Source: Alphaproteobacteria bacterium WMHbin7 (GTDB taxonomy: Bacteria > Pseudomonadota > Alphaproteobacteria > Rhodospirillales > WMHbin7). Taken from it: a DNA stretch of 64,000 nt. Numbering within the stretch: position 1 is the first letter of the stretch; every line of letters starts with the position of its first letter. Below are positions 18,164 to 25,242 of this stretch, piece by piece. Made by a program: the position numbers and the translations under genes. The DNA lies in assembly GCA_002753155.1 (NCBI GenBank), contig PDZW01000016.1:1-64000 (forward strand). Direction: 5' to 3'. The notes beneath the pieces are model-generated. The model worked only from the letters and a program-made list of their open reading frames with translations. It searched no databases and had not been told where the DNA came from.

Positions 18164-18181
18164 TGCCCTCTCCTCTCGCCT

Positions 18182-18643
18182 TCAGAAATCGACCGGCTGA
18201 TTGGCCGAGCGTTCAAGAGCCAAACGTGGCGCCAGTTGGAAACCCGAGGCGATGAAAAATCCCACCAGATCATGTTCGGCCAAAGCCGCCTGAGTCTGCA
18301 ATTCCTTGACCCCTTTGGTCTTCAAAACCTGATCCAGGCTGGACATGAGCGAGCGGGCCAGACCCGCGCCGCGCGCCCGGGAATCGACGCCCAGGGCATC
18401 CATGACGGCCACCGGCGACTTGCCGCCGAATTCGCCATCCAACAAATAGGCCATCAGGAATCCCTTGATCTGTCCGCCGGTTTCGGCGGCCAGAGCGATG
18501 AAGGAAGAGGCGTCGTTGCCCATGGCCTTCAAGCGCTTTTCATAAAAGCCGCGCCGGGAATGTCCGGTGATTTTCTGGTCAAGGGCAACGATGGCATCCA
18601 GATCGCCTGCCTGCAAAGGCCGCACTGTCACTTGGTCCGCCAT
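18182..18643 (-). CDS. GNAT N-acetyltransferase, BadL-like paralog 1
   Basis: 153-residue GNAT protein with GDLDAIVALDQKITGHSRRGFYEKRL at the start and VDSRARGAGLARSLM as acetyl-CoA-binding motif A. The ATG at 18643 follows GAGAGGG. It is the first gene of a two-gene unit that diverges from the SDR gene at 18772, with candidate operator site B in the shared promoter region. A minus-strand promoter, TTGACT (18761-18756) and TAGGGT (18738-18733) with a 17-base spacer, would have its -10 inside that operator. The substrate is unknown. Confidence 0.82.
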   Translation of the reverse strand: MADQVTVRPLQAGDLDAIVALDQKITGHSRRGFYEKRLKAMGNDASSFIALAAETGGQIKGFLMAYLLDGEFGGKSPVAVMDALGVDSRARGAGLARSLMSSLDQVLKTKGVKELQTQAALAEHDLVGFFIASGFQLAPRLALERSANQPVDF

Positions 18644-18726
18644 CCCTCTCTCCCCTCTGCCTTGATCAACCATCCCTCCGCAGCTTGACTTGCTGGCCCT
18701 GGAAGGATAGCCTTGGAAAGCAATAA

Positions 18727-18743
18727 TTCGGTACCCTAATGCC
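18727..18743 (+). promoter_or_regulatory. candidate BadM operator, site B (GNAT pair/SDR)
   Basis: TTCGGTACCCTAATGCC: GGTA and TGCC arms with six bases between, followed by TATTTA exactly as at site C. It overlaps a possible -10 box of the minus-strand GNAT promoter and lies 29 bases upstream of the SDR start. Confidence 0.5.
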
Positions 18744-18771
18744 TATTTAGGGGTGAGTCAAGGGGGCTTTC

Positions 18772-19524
18772 ATGGCAGTGCAAAAGAACGATGCGGCAAA
18801 GGCGTGCGACTATTCCGCCTTCGGATTCAAAGGCCGGACGGCCATTGTGACCGGTGGTGTGCGGGGTCTGGGACGTGCCATCGCGGACGCGCTGGTCGCA
18901 GCCGGGGCCGAGGTTCATGTCTTCGACTGGGATATTTCGGGCGCCGAGGACGCCCCCTTCACGGTCCACAAGGTCGATATATCGAGTTCTGAAAGCGTCA
19001 ACGCCGCCGTAAGCGCCCTGCCAAGCCCCCCTGAACTGTTGGTCAACAATGCAGGCATCACCCGAGACAAACGCATCGTCAATATGAGCGACGAGGACTG
19101 GGCCCAGGTTATCGGAGTCAATCTGACCGGCGCCTTCAATCTGATTCGCGCCACAGCGCCTGCGATGAGTGCGTCTGGATTCGGGCGCATCGTCAATATC
19201 GCCTCGATCAACGGCATTCGCGGCAAATTCGGCCAGGCTAACTACACGGCGGCCAAGGCGGGGCTGATCGGCCTTACCAAAACAGCCGCCCGCGAGCTGG
19301 GCGCCAAGGGAATCACCGTCAATGCCGTAGCGCCCGGCATGGTGTTGACCGATATGACCCTGGCACTTGATGAACAGTTCCGCCAGAAGGCCCTGGACGA
19401 AACAGTGCTAAAGGCCCTGCCCGCCGCCCCTGATCTGGCCAACGCAGTCCTATTCTTTCTGTCGGATGCCGCCAAATTCGTCACGGGTCAGGTCCTGAAA
19501 GTGGATTCCGGACAGTATATCTAA
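18772..19524 (+). CDS. SDR-family 3-hydroxyacyl dehydrogenase (FabG-like)
   Basis: 250-residue classical short-chain dehydrogenase. It has the NAD(P) motif TGGVRGLG, the NNAG motif, catalytic Ser in VNIASINGIRG and YTAAK (Tyr-X3-Lys). AAGGGGG precedes the ATG. Generic resemblance is to 3-oxoacyl-ACP reductases, but it sits behind candidate BadM operator B inside the benzoate island, and no other gene in the window could oxidise 3-hydroxypimelyl-CoA. I therefore suggest, as inference, that it serves that step. Confidence 0.8.
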   Translation: MAVQKNDAAKACDYSAFGFKGRTAIVTGGVRGLGRAIADALVAAGAEVHVFDWDISGAEDAPFTVHKVDISSSESVNAAVSALPSPPELLVNNAGITRDKRIVNMSDEDWAQVIGVNLTGAFNLIRATAPAMSASGFGRIVNIASINGIRGKFGQANYTAAKAGLIGLTKTAARELGAKGITVNAVAPGMVLTDMTLALDEQFRQKALDETVLKALPAAPDLANAVLFFLSDAAKFVTGQVLKVDSGQYI

Positions 19525-19589
19525 CCTGCAAATTCGCCTATACTCCCCCCGTTACTGGGCATCACCAAAGAGTCCGGACTGACAGGGAA

Positions 19590-20678
19590 ATGAGTAAGTT
19601 GCGTCCTTCATTCCTAATCGTGTTCAGCCTGCTTGCCTGCCTGGCATCCGCCCCGCTTCGCGCCGAAAGCGAAACTGCGCTGGCTGAATTGATGCTGGCC
19701 TCCGCCCCCACGCCAAGTGAAATCGCTAAATTGTCCGGCACGGACGGCTGGTGGCCGGAACCCCCGGAATTTTTGGGTCGCCTGGATCCCGCCACGGGGC
19801 TGCGCACCCTGATCATGCAATCCTATCGTCGGCCCGAACCCGGCACCAGAGACCGCATCATGCTGGCCTTGTCTGCCTATGCATCAGCAGAAAGCGCCGC
19901 CGCCCGCTTTTCCGACATGGAGCCCGACGATAATCGTAATTTCGGCTCGACCCATGTTCTGCTCTCGCCTGAAAACGGACAGATGCGCCTGCATGTGGCG
20001 CATAATCCCAAGGGCCAGTCGCTGCGCGTTCAGAAGGGCCGCTATATCCTGCGCCTGACTCACTGGTCCGATGGGCCGCACCTCTCTGTCGAGCAGATGA
20101 CCGAGCTTTCGGATCGGACGTTGGAGCGACTGAACGCCCTTGAGCGAGGTCGGCAGAAACGCCCCGCCCGATTATCAGAGCAGGCCCGGCATCTGCCCCT
20201 CTCCAGCCCCGGACTGGGCGCAATCATGGGCACGGCCAGTGGACCGATGGAATGGGCGGCCTTCGACCATGCAGAAGGCGAAAATGTTCCCGATCCCGAC
20301 GTGCTGAAATTTCTGGAAAAGCACATGCGCCCGCAAAGCGTTGCCCTGCGCCGGTGGCCGCTTCTGAACACGCCGGGCGGGCAAGTGGTGGACGCTTTGC
20401 TGTTTTCATTGGCCGACCGGCAGGCGGCCCAGGCTTTCATGGCTCTTGACCGCAAGAACCGCACACCCGAGCGGCTGGTCTTAGCTCCCCTGCCCCAATA
20501 TGAGTCGCATCTCGAAGGTGAGTCCGGCGAGTACGGGGGCAAGTTCACGCTGACCTTTGCCGTGGGAAGAACCATCGCCATGCTGTCTTGCGGCGCACCC
20601 TATTTCTTTGCCACCAAAGAATGCGAGCCCGCCATGAAGGCGTTGGCCTACGAGATCGCCAAGCAGGCAGCGAGGTAA
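19590..20678 (+). CDS. secreted protein of unknown function
   Basis: 362 residues with a clear signal peptide (MSKLRPSFLIVFSLLACLASAPLRA, cleavage likely after residue 25). The mature part appears to hold two similar halves, each with a segment about movement or scoring of a residue-rich alpha/beta domain, but no family was recognised. Only two cysteines occur, both near the C-terminus (SCGAPYFFATKEC), so a single disulfide is possible. It follows the SDR gene by 65 bases and may be cotranscribed with it; it is convergent with badM. Confidence 0.65.
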   Translation: MSKLRPSFLIVFSLLACLASAPLRAESETALAELMLASAPTPSEIAKLSGTDGWWPEPPEFLGRLDPATGLRTLIMQSYRRPEPGTRDRIMLALSAYASAESAAARFSDMEPDDNRNFGSTHVLLSPENGQMRLHVAHNPKGQSLRVQKGRYILRLTHWSDGPHLSVEQMTELSDRTLERLNALERGRQKRPARLSEQARHLPLSSPGLGAIMGTASGPMEWAAFDHAEGENVPDPDVLKFLEKHMRPQSVALRRWPLLNTPGGQVVDALLFSLADRQAAQAFMALDRKNRTPERLVLAPLPQYESHLEGESGEYGGKFTLTFAVGRTIAMLSCGAPYFFATKECEPAMKALAYEIAKQAAR

Positions 20679-20681
20679 AAG

Positions 20682-21095
20682 TTATTTCCGGTAGCGCCCG
20701 ACCAGCTTCAGCATGGTATCCAGCGTGATCGAATTGAAGGTGGCACGCTCGATGGCCTCGATTTCCATGGTCACCTGGGTCAGCGCCAGTCCTTCCGCCG
20801 TCTCGTCGCCCGGCTCGCGTTCGCCCGCCGAAACCGTTTCCACCGTTTCGAACAGGCGAATGACGTCAAGCAAGGTCGTGCGTTTGGCATTGCCCGAAAA
20901 ACGATAACCGCCACCGGCGCCGCGTACCGCCTCGACCAGTCCCTCACGGCCCAGGCTGCGCAGCACCTTGGCCAGGTGGTTGGTGGAGATATCGTATTTC
21001 TCGGCGATTTCGTTGGCCGACAACTGGCGCTTGGGATCGGACGCCAATTCCAGAATGGCGTACAGCGCGCAACGCGTGGCTTTCTGAAGTCTCAT
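20682..21095 (-). CDS. badM: Rrf2-family repressor, BadM-like
   Basis: 137-residue winged-helix regulator. The Rrf2 signature is plain: MRLQKATRCALYAILELA, the recognition region SANEIAEKYDISTNHLAKVLRSLGREGLVEAVRGAGGGY, and a dimerisation helix. The three-cysteine Fe-S motif of IscR/NsrR is absent (only Cys9 is present), so it is not expected to hold a cluster. In R. palustris BadM represses the benzoyl-CoA reductase operon and is encoded beside BadL. Here the gene overlaps the upstream BadL-like gene by four bases (ATGA). It is likely to bind the GGTA-N6-TACC-type sites. Confidence 0.85.
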   Translation of the reverse strand: MRLQKATRCALYAILELASDPKRQLSANEIAEKYDISTNHLAKVLRSLGREGLVEAVRGAGGGYRFSGNAKRTTLLDVIRLFETVETVSAGEREPGDETAEGLALTQVTMEIEAIERATFNSITLDTMLKLVGRYRK

Positions 21096-21559
21096 GGATC
21101 CAGCTCCGTCTCAAGCTGGATGTAATGGCTGGCCATCATGCCCTGGCTGCGAAAGAAACTCATCACCAGCTCGTTTTTGCGCGACACCGTGGTGCGCACC
21201 GTATGCACACCCACCTTGCGAAAACCATCGCAAATGGCCTGGAAAAGCGCCGTGCCGATGCCGCCCAGACGTCCGTCGGAATCGACATTGATTCCGAACA
21301 CCCAGCCGCAGGGCGGGGAATCGAATTCCCAGGCCCTAACCTCGCCCATGATATAGCCCAACAGTTTTTTGTTGCCGTCCTCGGCCATCAGGAAAAAGCG
21401 ACCCTTGCGCCGCCCGCCATAGCGCTCGAACACATCTTGCCAATAGTCGTGCTTGGCGATTCCTGAAATCCGCTGGTCCAGATCCGCCACGGCAGACATG
21501 TCGTCTGCCGTCACGGTGCGGATGGAAAAGGAACGCCCATCCGAAGATGACACATTCAT
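21092..21559 (-). CDS. badL: GNAT N-acetyltransferase, BadL-like
   Basis: 155-residue GNAT protein with ADDMSAVADLDQRISGIAKHDYW near the start and NVDSDGRLGGIGTALFQ as the acetyl-CoA site. It overlaps the BadM-like gene by four bases and diverges from bclA. In R. palustris, BadL acetylates aminobenzoates and the acetamidobenzoates relieve repression by BadM (VanDrisse and Escalante-Semerena). The same gene pairing supports that role here. Of the three paralogs in the window this one is the best BadL candidate because of the overlap with badM. Confidence 0.8.
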   Translation of the reverse strand: MNVSSSDGRSFSIRTVTADDMSAVADLDQRISGIAKHDYWQDVFERYGGRRKGRFFLMAEDGNKKLLGYIMGEVRAWEFDSPPCGWVFGINVDSDGRLGGIGTALFQAICDGFRKVGVHTVRTTVSRKNELVMSFFRSQGMMASHYIQLETELDP

Positions 21560-21632
21560 AATAAACGAATTCCCCTCTCGACTTGATGTGCGCTGGTTGA
21601 CAGCATGGCCTGAAGACGACAGACTGTAAATA

Positions 21633-21649
21633 GGTAACTCAGTACCGAA
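21633..21649 (-). promoter_or_regulatory. candidate BadM operator, site C (badL/bclA)
   Basis: On the minus strand TTCGGTACTGAGTTACC, the most symmetric copy: GGTA-N6-TACC is perfect. As at site B it is followed by TATTTA. It lies in the 133-base divergent region between badLM and bclA, so it could give autoregulation and control of the ligase at once. Confidence 0.6.
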
Positions 21650-21663
21650 TTGCCGTGGCAGGC

Positions 21664-21677
21664 TTGACGTTGGTCAA
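21664..21677. promoter_or_regulatory. candidate FNR/FixK/AadR-type box
   Basis: TTGAC-GTTG-GTCAA, a perfect palindrome of the CRP/FNR superfamily type, 16 bases before the bclA start. AadR, an FNR homolog, activates benzoate genes in R. palustris. The position suits activation of the divergent badL unit, or repression of bclA, better than activation of bclA. Confidence 0.45.
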
Positions 21678-21692
21678 CAGGGGAGGCGAAAA

Positions 21693-23264
21693 ATGGACAA
21701 TCACACCATCCGCATCGAGCGCCAGATGGGGCCGAGCGAGCTTCATTTCTCGCCTATTTTCAATGTTGCCGTCCCCTTCATCGACCGCCATATAACCGAG
21801 GGCCGGGGTGCTAAGCTGGCCATCCGCTCGGAGGCGGGCGACGTCACCTATGCCCAACTGGCGGCCAATGTGAACCGGGCGGCGAACGCGCTGCGCAAAT
21901 TGGACGTTGCCCCCGGACAGCGCATGCTGATGGTGGTCAAGGATTGCGCCGAGTTCTTCTATCTCTTCTGGGGCGCCATCAAGGCGGGTGTGGTGCCCGT
22001 GCCGCTGAATACGCTGCTCAGAGCCAGCGACTATGCCTATATGATCGAAGATTCGGCCTGCGCCGTCTTCGTTTATTCCCAGGAATTCGCGGGCGAATCC
22101 GAAGCCGCCCTGGCTGCTGCGAAGTTCCGCCCCGATCACGTTCTGAAATGCGCTGATTTCGGTCAAGGGCTCGCCACGGAATCGGACAAGTTCGAGGCCC
22201 AACCCGCCACGGCGACCACGGAATGTTTCTGGAATTATTCCTCGGGCTCGACCGGCAGGCCCAAGGGCACCGTGCATTGCCACCGCGACATTCCCGTCAC
22301 CGCGCAATGCTACGCCGTGGATGTGTTGGGCGCTAAGGAAAGCGACATCTTTTTCTCGGCGGCCAAACTGTTCTTCGCCTACGGCATGGGCAACGGCATG
22401 ACCTTTCCGCTTTGGGTGGGCGGAACCTCGGTTCTTCTGGAGCCTCGCCCCACGCCGGAAAGCACCTTCGCCACTATCGCGAAATTCAAACCAACCTTGT
22501 ATTTCGGCGTCCCCACCCTCTATGCCGCGCAATTGGCATCCTTGGAAACCAGCAAGCCCGATCTTGCCTCGATCCGCTATTGCGTTTCGGCGGGCGAGGC
22601 CCTGCCCGGCGACATCTATCGGCGCTGGAAGGAGACCACCGGCCTTCACATTCTGGACGGCATCGGCTCGACCGAGGCCCTGCACATCTTCATCTCGAAC
22701 CGCCCGGACGATATCAAGCCCGGCACCTCGGGGCGCATCGTTCCCGGCTATGAAGCCCGCATCGTTGGCGAGGACGGCCATGTTCTGCCCCCTGGCGAAT
22801 CAGGCAAGCTGCATATTCGCGGCGCATCGACCGCCACCTATTACTGGAACCAGCCCGAAAAGACCCAAAGCACCATGCTGGCAGACGGCTGGCTGAATAC
22901 CGGCGACACCTACATTCTGAACGAGGACGGACATTTCCAATATTGCGGTCGTTCGGACGACATGATGAAGGTGGGCGGCATCTGGTGTTCGCCCTTCGAA
23001 ATCGAAGCACGGCTGGTCGAACATCCCAAGGTGCTGGAGGCCGCCATCGTGGGCCGGGGCGACGATGACGGGCTGATCAAGCCCGAGGCCTGGATCGTGC
23101 TGAAGGATCAGCGCGACGCCTCAGAAACCATGGAAGGCGAGTTGCGCGAGCATTGCAAGAAAGGCTTGGCCCCCTATAAATATCCGCGCTGGTTCCATTT
23201 CGTCGAGGAACTGCCCAAGACCGCGACTGGCAAGATTCAGCGCTTCAAGCTGCGCCAGCATTGA
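21693..23264 (+). CDS. bclA: benzoate-CoA ligase
   Basis: 523-residue AMP-forming ligase that activates benzoate to benzoyl-CoA with ATP and CoA. Adenylating-enzyme motifs are complete: YSSGSTGRPKG, the GSTEALHIF aromatic-ligase A5 motif, WLNTGDTY, and the catalytic lysine in KTATGKIQRFK. N-terminal and active-site segments (HFSPIFNVAVPFIDRH, SAAKLFFAYGMGNGMTFPL) are those of benzoate-CoA ligases. GGGGAGG precedes the ATG. It is the first gene of a unit with the CoA-transferase pair. Confidence 0.93.
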   Translation: MDNHTIRIERQMGPSELHFSPIFNVAVPFIDRHITEGRGAKLAIRSEAGDVTYAQLAANVNRAANALRKLDVAPGQRMLMVVKDCAEFFYLFWGAIKAGVVPVPLNTLLRASDYAYMIEDSACAVFVYSQEFAGESEAALAAAKFRPDHVLKCADFGQGLATESDKFEAQPATATTECFWNYSSGSTGRPKGTVHCHRDIPVTAQCYAVDVLGAKESDIFFSAAKLFFAYGMGNGMTFPLWVGGTSVLLEPRPTPESTFATIAKFKPTLYFGVPTLYAAQLASLETSKPDLASIRYCVSAGEALPGDIYRRWKETTGLHILDGIGSTEALHIFISNRPDDIKPGTSGRIVPGYEARIVGEDGHVLPPGESGKLHIRGASTATYYWNQPEKTQSTMLADGWLNTGDTYILNEDGHFQYCGRSDDMMKVGGIWCSPFEIEARLVEHPKVLEAAIVGRGDDDGLIKPEAWIVLKDQRDASETMEGELREHCKKGLAPYKYPRWFHFVEELPKTATGKIQRFKLRQH

Positions 23265-24187
23265 TGAAAAGCAAGCTGGTTTCCCTCAAGGAGGCGGTGG
23301 GCTCCTTCATCAAGGATGGCGACCGCGTGGTGATCGGCGCCGGCCTTGAACATGCCATTCCCTTTGCCGCCACCTTCGAACTGATCAGGCAGGGCAAACG
23401 TCATCTCGATCTGATCGCCCCGATTTCCGATGCATCGGCCGACATGCTGATCGGCGCCGGATGTGCAAGCTCCGTCACCGGAGCCTGGGTGGGCAATGTT
23501 TCGGGCGGGCTGGGGCATAATTACCGGCGCGCCATGGAACAGGGCATTCCCCATCCCCTGAAGGTCAACGACTTCTCGAACTTCTCGCTGGCCATGGCCC
23601 TGATGGCAGGGGCTTATGGCATGCCTTTCGTTCCCGTCCGCTCGCTTTTGGGCTCCGACATCACGCAATCCAATCCTGATCACCGCCTCTTACAAAACCC
23701 TTTAAGCGACGAAGCCGATCCCGTTGTTTTGGTCAAACCCCTACTGCCCGATGTCGCCGTTTTTTCCGTGCCGCGCTCCGATCTCTTCGGAAACGCCCAT
23801 CACTGGGGAAGCCTGGGGGTAACGCAGGAAGCCGGACTGGCCGCAAGGAAAGTGATTCTGCTGGCCGACGAGATCGTTGATCCCGCCGTCATCTCCTCCG
23901 ACCCCAATCGCGTATTGTTTCCCGGTTTCAAGGTCGTGGCCGTGGTGCATGAACCGGCAGGCCAATATCCCTCGCCGCTGACCGGATGCTGGAAGCGCGA
24001 CAACGCCTTTTTCAACGACTATCACCAGCGCTCGCGCCAGCGCGACGGCTATCTGAGCTGGATGGATGAATGGGTTTTGTCCCTGCCCGATCATGCCAGT
24101 TTGCGCACCAAGCTGGGGGGACGCCTTTCCGATCTTCGCATCAAGGGCCAGGCCTTCTCGGCCCCCGCCAACTTCGCGTCGGAGTGA
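23264..24187 (+). CDS. CoA-transferase family I, subunit A (GctA/IpdA-like)
   Basis: 307-residue alpha subunit of a heterodimeric CoA-transferase, resembling glutaconate CoA-transferase A and IpdA. It begins MKSKLVSLKEAVGSFIKDGDRVVIGAGLEHAIP and has the GGLGHNYRRAMEQG segment of that branch. The start overlaps the bclA stop (TGATG), so the two are translationally coupled. It might transfer CoA between an intermediate of the benzoate pathway and a dicarboxylate, or between acyl-CoA and benzoate. Some IpdAB relatives are ring hydrolases rather than transferases, so the reaction is open. Confidence 0.8.
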   Translation: MKSKLVSLKEAVGSFIKDGDRVVIGAGLEHAIPFAATFELIRQGKRHLDLIAPISDASADMLIGAGCASSVTGAWVGNVSGGLGHNYRRAMEQGIPHPLKVNDFSNFSLAMALMAGAYGMPFVPVRSLLGSDITQSNPDHRLLQNPLSDEADPVVLVKPLLPDVAVFSVPRSDLFGNAHHWGSLGVTQEAGLAARKVILLADEIVDPAVISSDPNRVLFPGFKVVAVVHEPAGQYPSPLTGCWKRDNAFFNDYHQRSRQRDGYLSWMDEWVLSLPDHASLRTKLGGRLSDLRIKGQAFSAPANFASE

Positions 24188-24192
24188 TCCCC

Positions 24193-24957
24193 ATGGCAGC
24201 GGCCTTTTCCACGCAAGAGCTGATGATCATAGCAAGTGCCAGGGAAATTCAAGACGGCGAGGTGGTTTTCGTCGGCATGCGCCTGCCCATCACCGCCTTC
24301 GGCGTGGCGCGCCTGACCCATGCCCCCAATGCGGTGGGCCTGTTCGAATGCGGAATCTTGCGAAACGAACCCGCCAAGGACATGCTCTACACCATGAGCG
24401 ATCCGCCCAACCAGCAGGACGCCGCCTGGTGTACCGGAACGGCCCAGGTGATGGGACTTTTGCAGGGCGGGCAGGTCGATGCCGGATTCATCGGTGGCGC
24501 CGAGATCGACCGTTTCGGCAATATCAACACCAGCTATATCGGCGGCCATCGCCAAATGAAAACCAAATTGCCCGGATCGGGAGGGGCTGCCGACATCGCC
24601 GCCATGTCCAAGCGCCTTCTAGCCATCATGAATCACGAGCCGCATCGTCTGGTCCGGCGCGTGGGCTATGTCACCTCACCGGGGGGTCTCGATGGCGGCA
24701 CCTCGCGGCGCAAGGCGGGCCTTGCCTGGGGCGGAACGGCGGCCGTGATCACCGACCGCGCCATCTTGAAACCTCATGGTGAAGAGGGCGAGTTGCACCT
24801 GTTCAGCGTTCATCCCGGCCATACGGCCGACGAGATCAAGGCCCATACCGGCTGGGAATTGAAGGATCACCCCCTGCTTGCTCCCACACCCGAGCCCAGC
24901 GCCCTTGAAATGGACGCCCTGCACGCCATCGACAAGGATGGTTTCTGGCGGTCTTGA
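24193..24957 (+). CDS. CoA-transferase family I, subunit B (GctB/IpdB-like)
   Basis: 254-residue beta subunit. The catalytic region reads GLFECGILRNEP. In true family I transferases a Glu in this neighbourhood forms the thioester; the Glu in LFECG occupies the matching place. Further family segments are GGAEIDRFGNINTSYIG and GGLDGG. It starts six bases after subunit A, with the unit bclA-A-B ending here. No terminator is evident directly after it. Confidence 0.8.
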   Translation: MAAAFSTQELMIIASAREIQDGEVVFVGMRLPITAFGVARLTHAPNAVGLFECGILRNEPAKDMLYTMSDPPNQQDAAWCTGTAQVMGLLQGGQVDAGFIGGAEIDRFGNINTSYIGGHRQMKTKLPGSGGAADIAAMSKRLLAIMNHEPHRLVRRVGYVTSPGGLDGGTSRRKAGLAWGGTAAVITDRAILKPHGEEGELHLFSVHPGHTADEIKAHTGWELKDHPLLAPTPEPSALEMDALHAIDKDGFWRS

Positions 24958-25100
24958 TCAACCAAAGATATCAAGCGATCAAAGAAACGATTCTCTTCAA
25001 AATCAGGGCGCTTACGGCTGGACCTGGGCTCAGGATTCGGGCAGGCTTAGGGCAGAACAAGGCGTGCCTGGGCGATTTTTTGCGCTCGCAGCAAATCCCC

Positions 25101-25128
25101 TTGCATCCTTTGTGAACTCGCCTATAAA
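25101..25128 (+). promoter_or_regulatory. candidate sigma-70 promoter of the aromatic uptake operon
   Basis: TTGCAT (25101-25106) and TATAAA (25123-25128) with a 16-base spacer, about 110 bases before the binding-protein gene. Transcription would start near 25135, just before candidate operator site D. The stretch 24958-25242 holds this promoter, site D and a ribosome-binding site (GGGAGGAAACC); I see no gene in it. Confidence 0.5.
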
Positions 25129-25141
25129 TGTAATGTCGCAT

Positions 25142-25158
25142 TTCGGTATTAAAATACT
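25142..25158 (+). promoter_or_regulatory. candidate BadM operator, site D (uptake operon)
   Basis: TTCGGTATTAAAATACT: GGTA and TACT arms with six bases between, followed by GTTTTA where sites B and C have TATTTA. It lies just downstream of the promoter at 25101-25128, a typical place for a repressor. Confidence 0.5.
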
Positions 25159-25242
25159 GTTTTAAGCCGGGCAAAGCCCCAATCCGTATCACGTCCGAAC
25201 CAACGGACACCCATAAATGGCCATTTTCCGGGAGGAAACCAG

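Noticed and set aside
24953-24975. CTTGAT...ATCAAG near the end of the CoA-transferase B gene, considered as an FNR box
   Set aside because: The arms are about ten bases apart rather than four, and one overlaps the stop codon.
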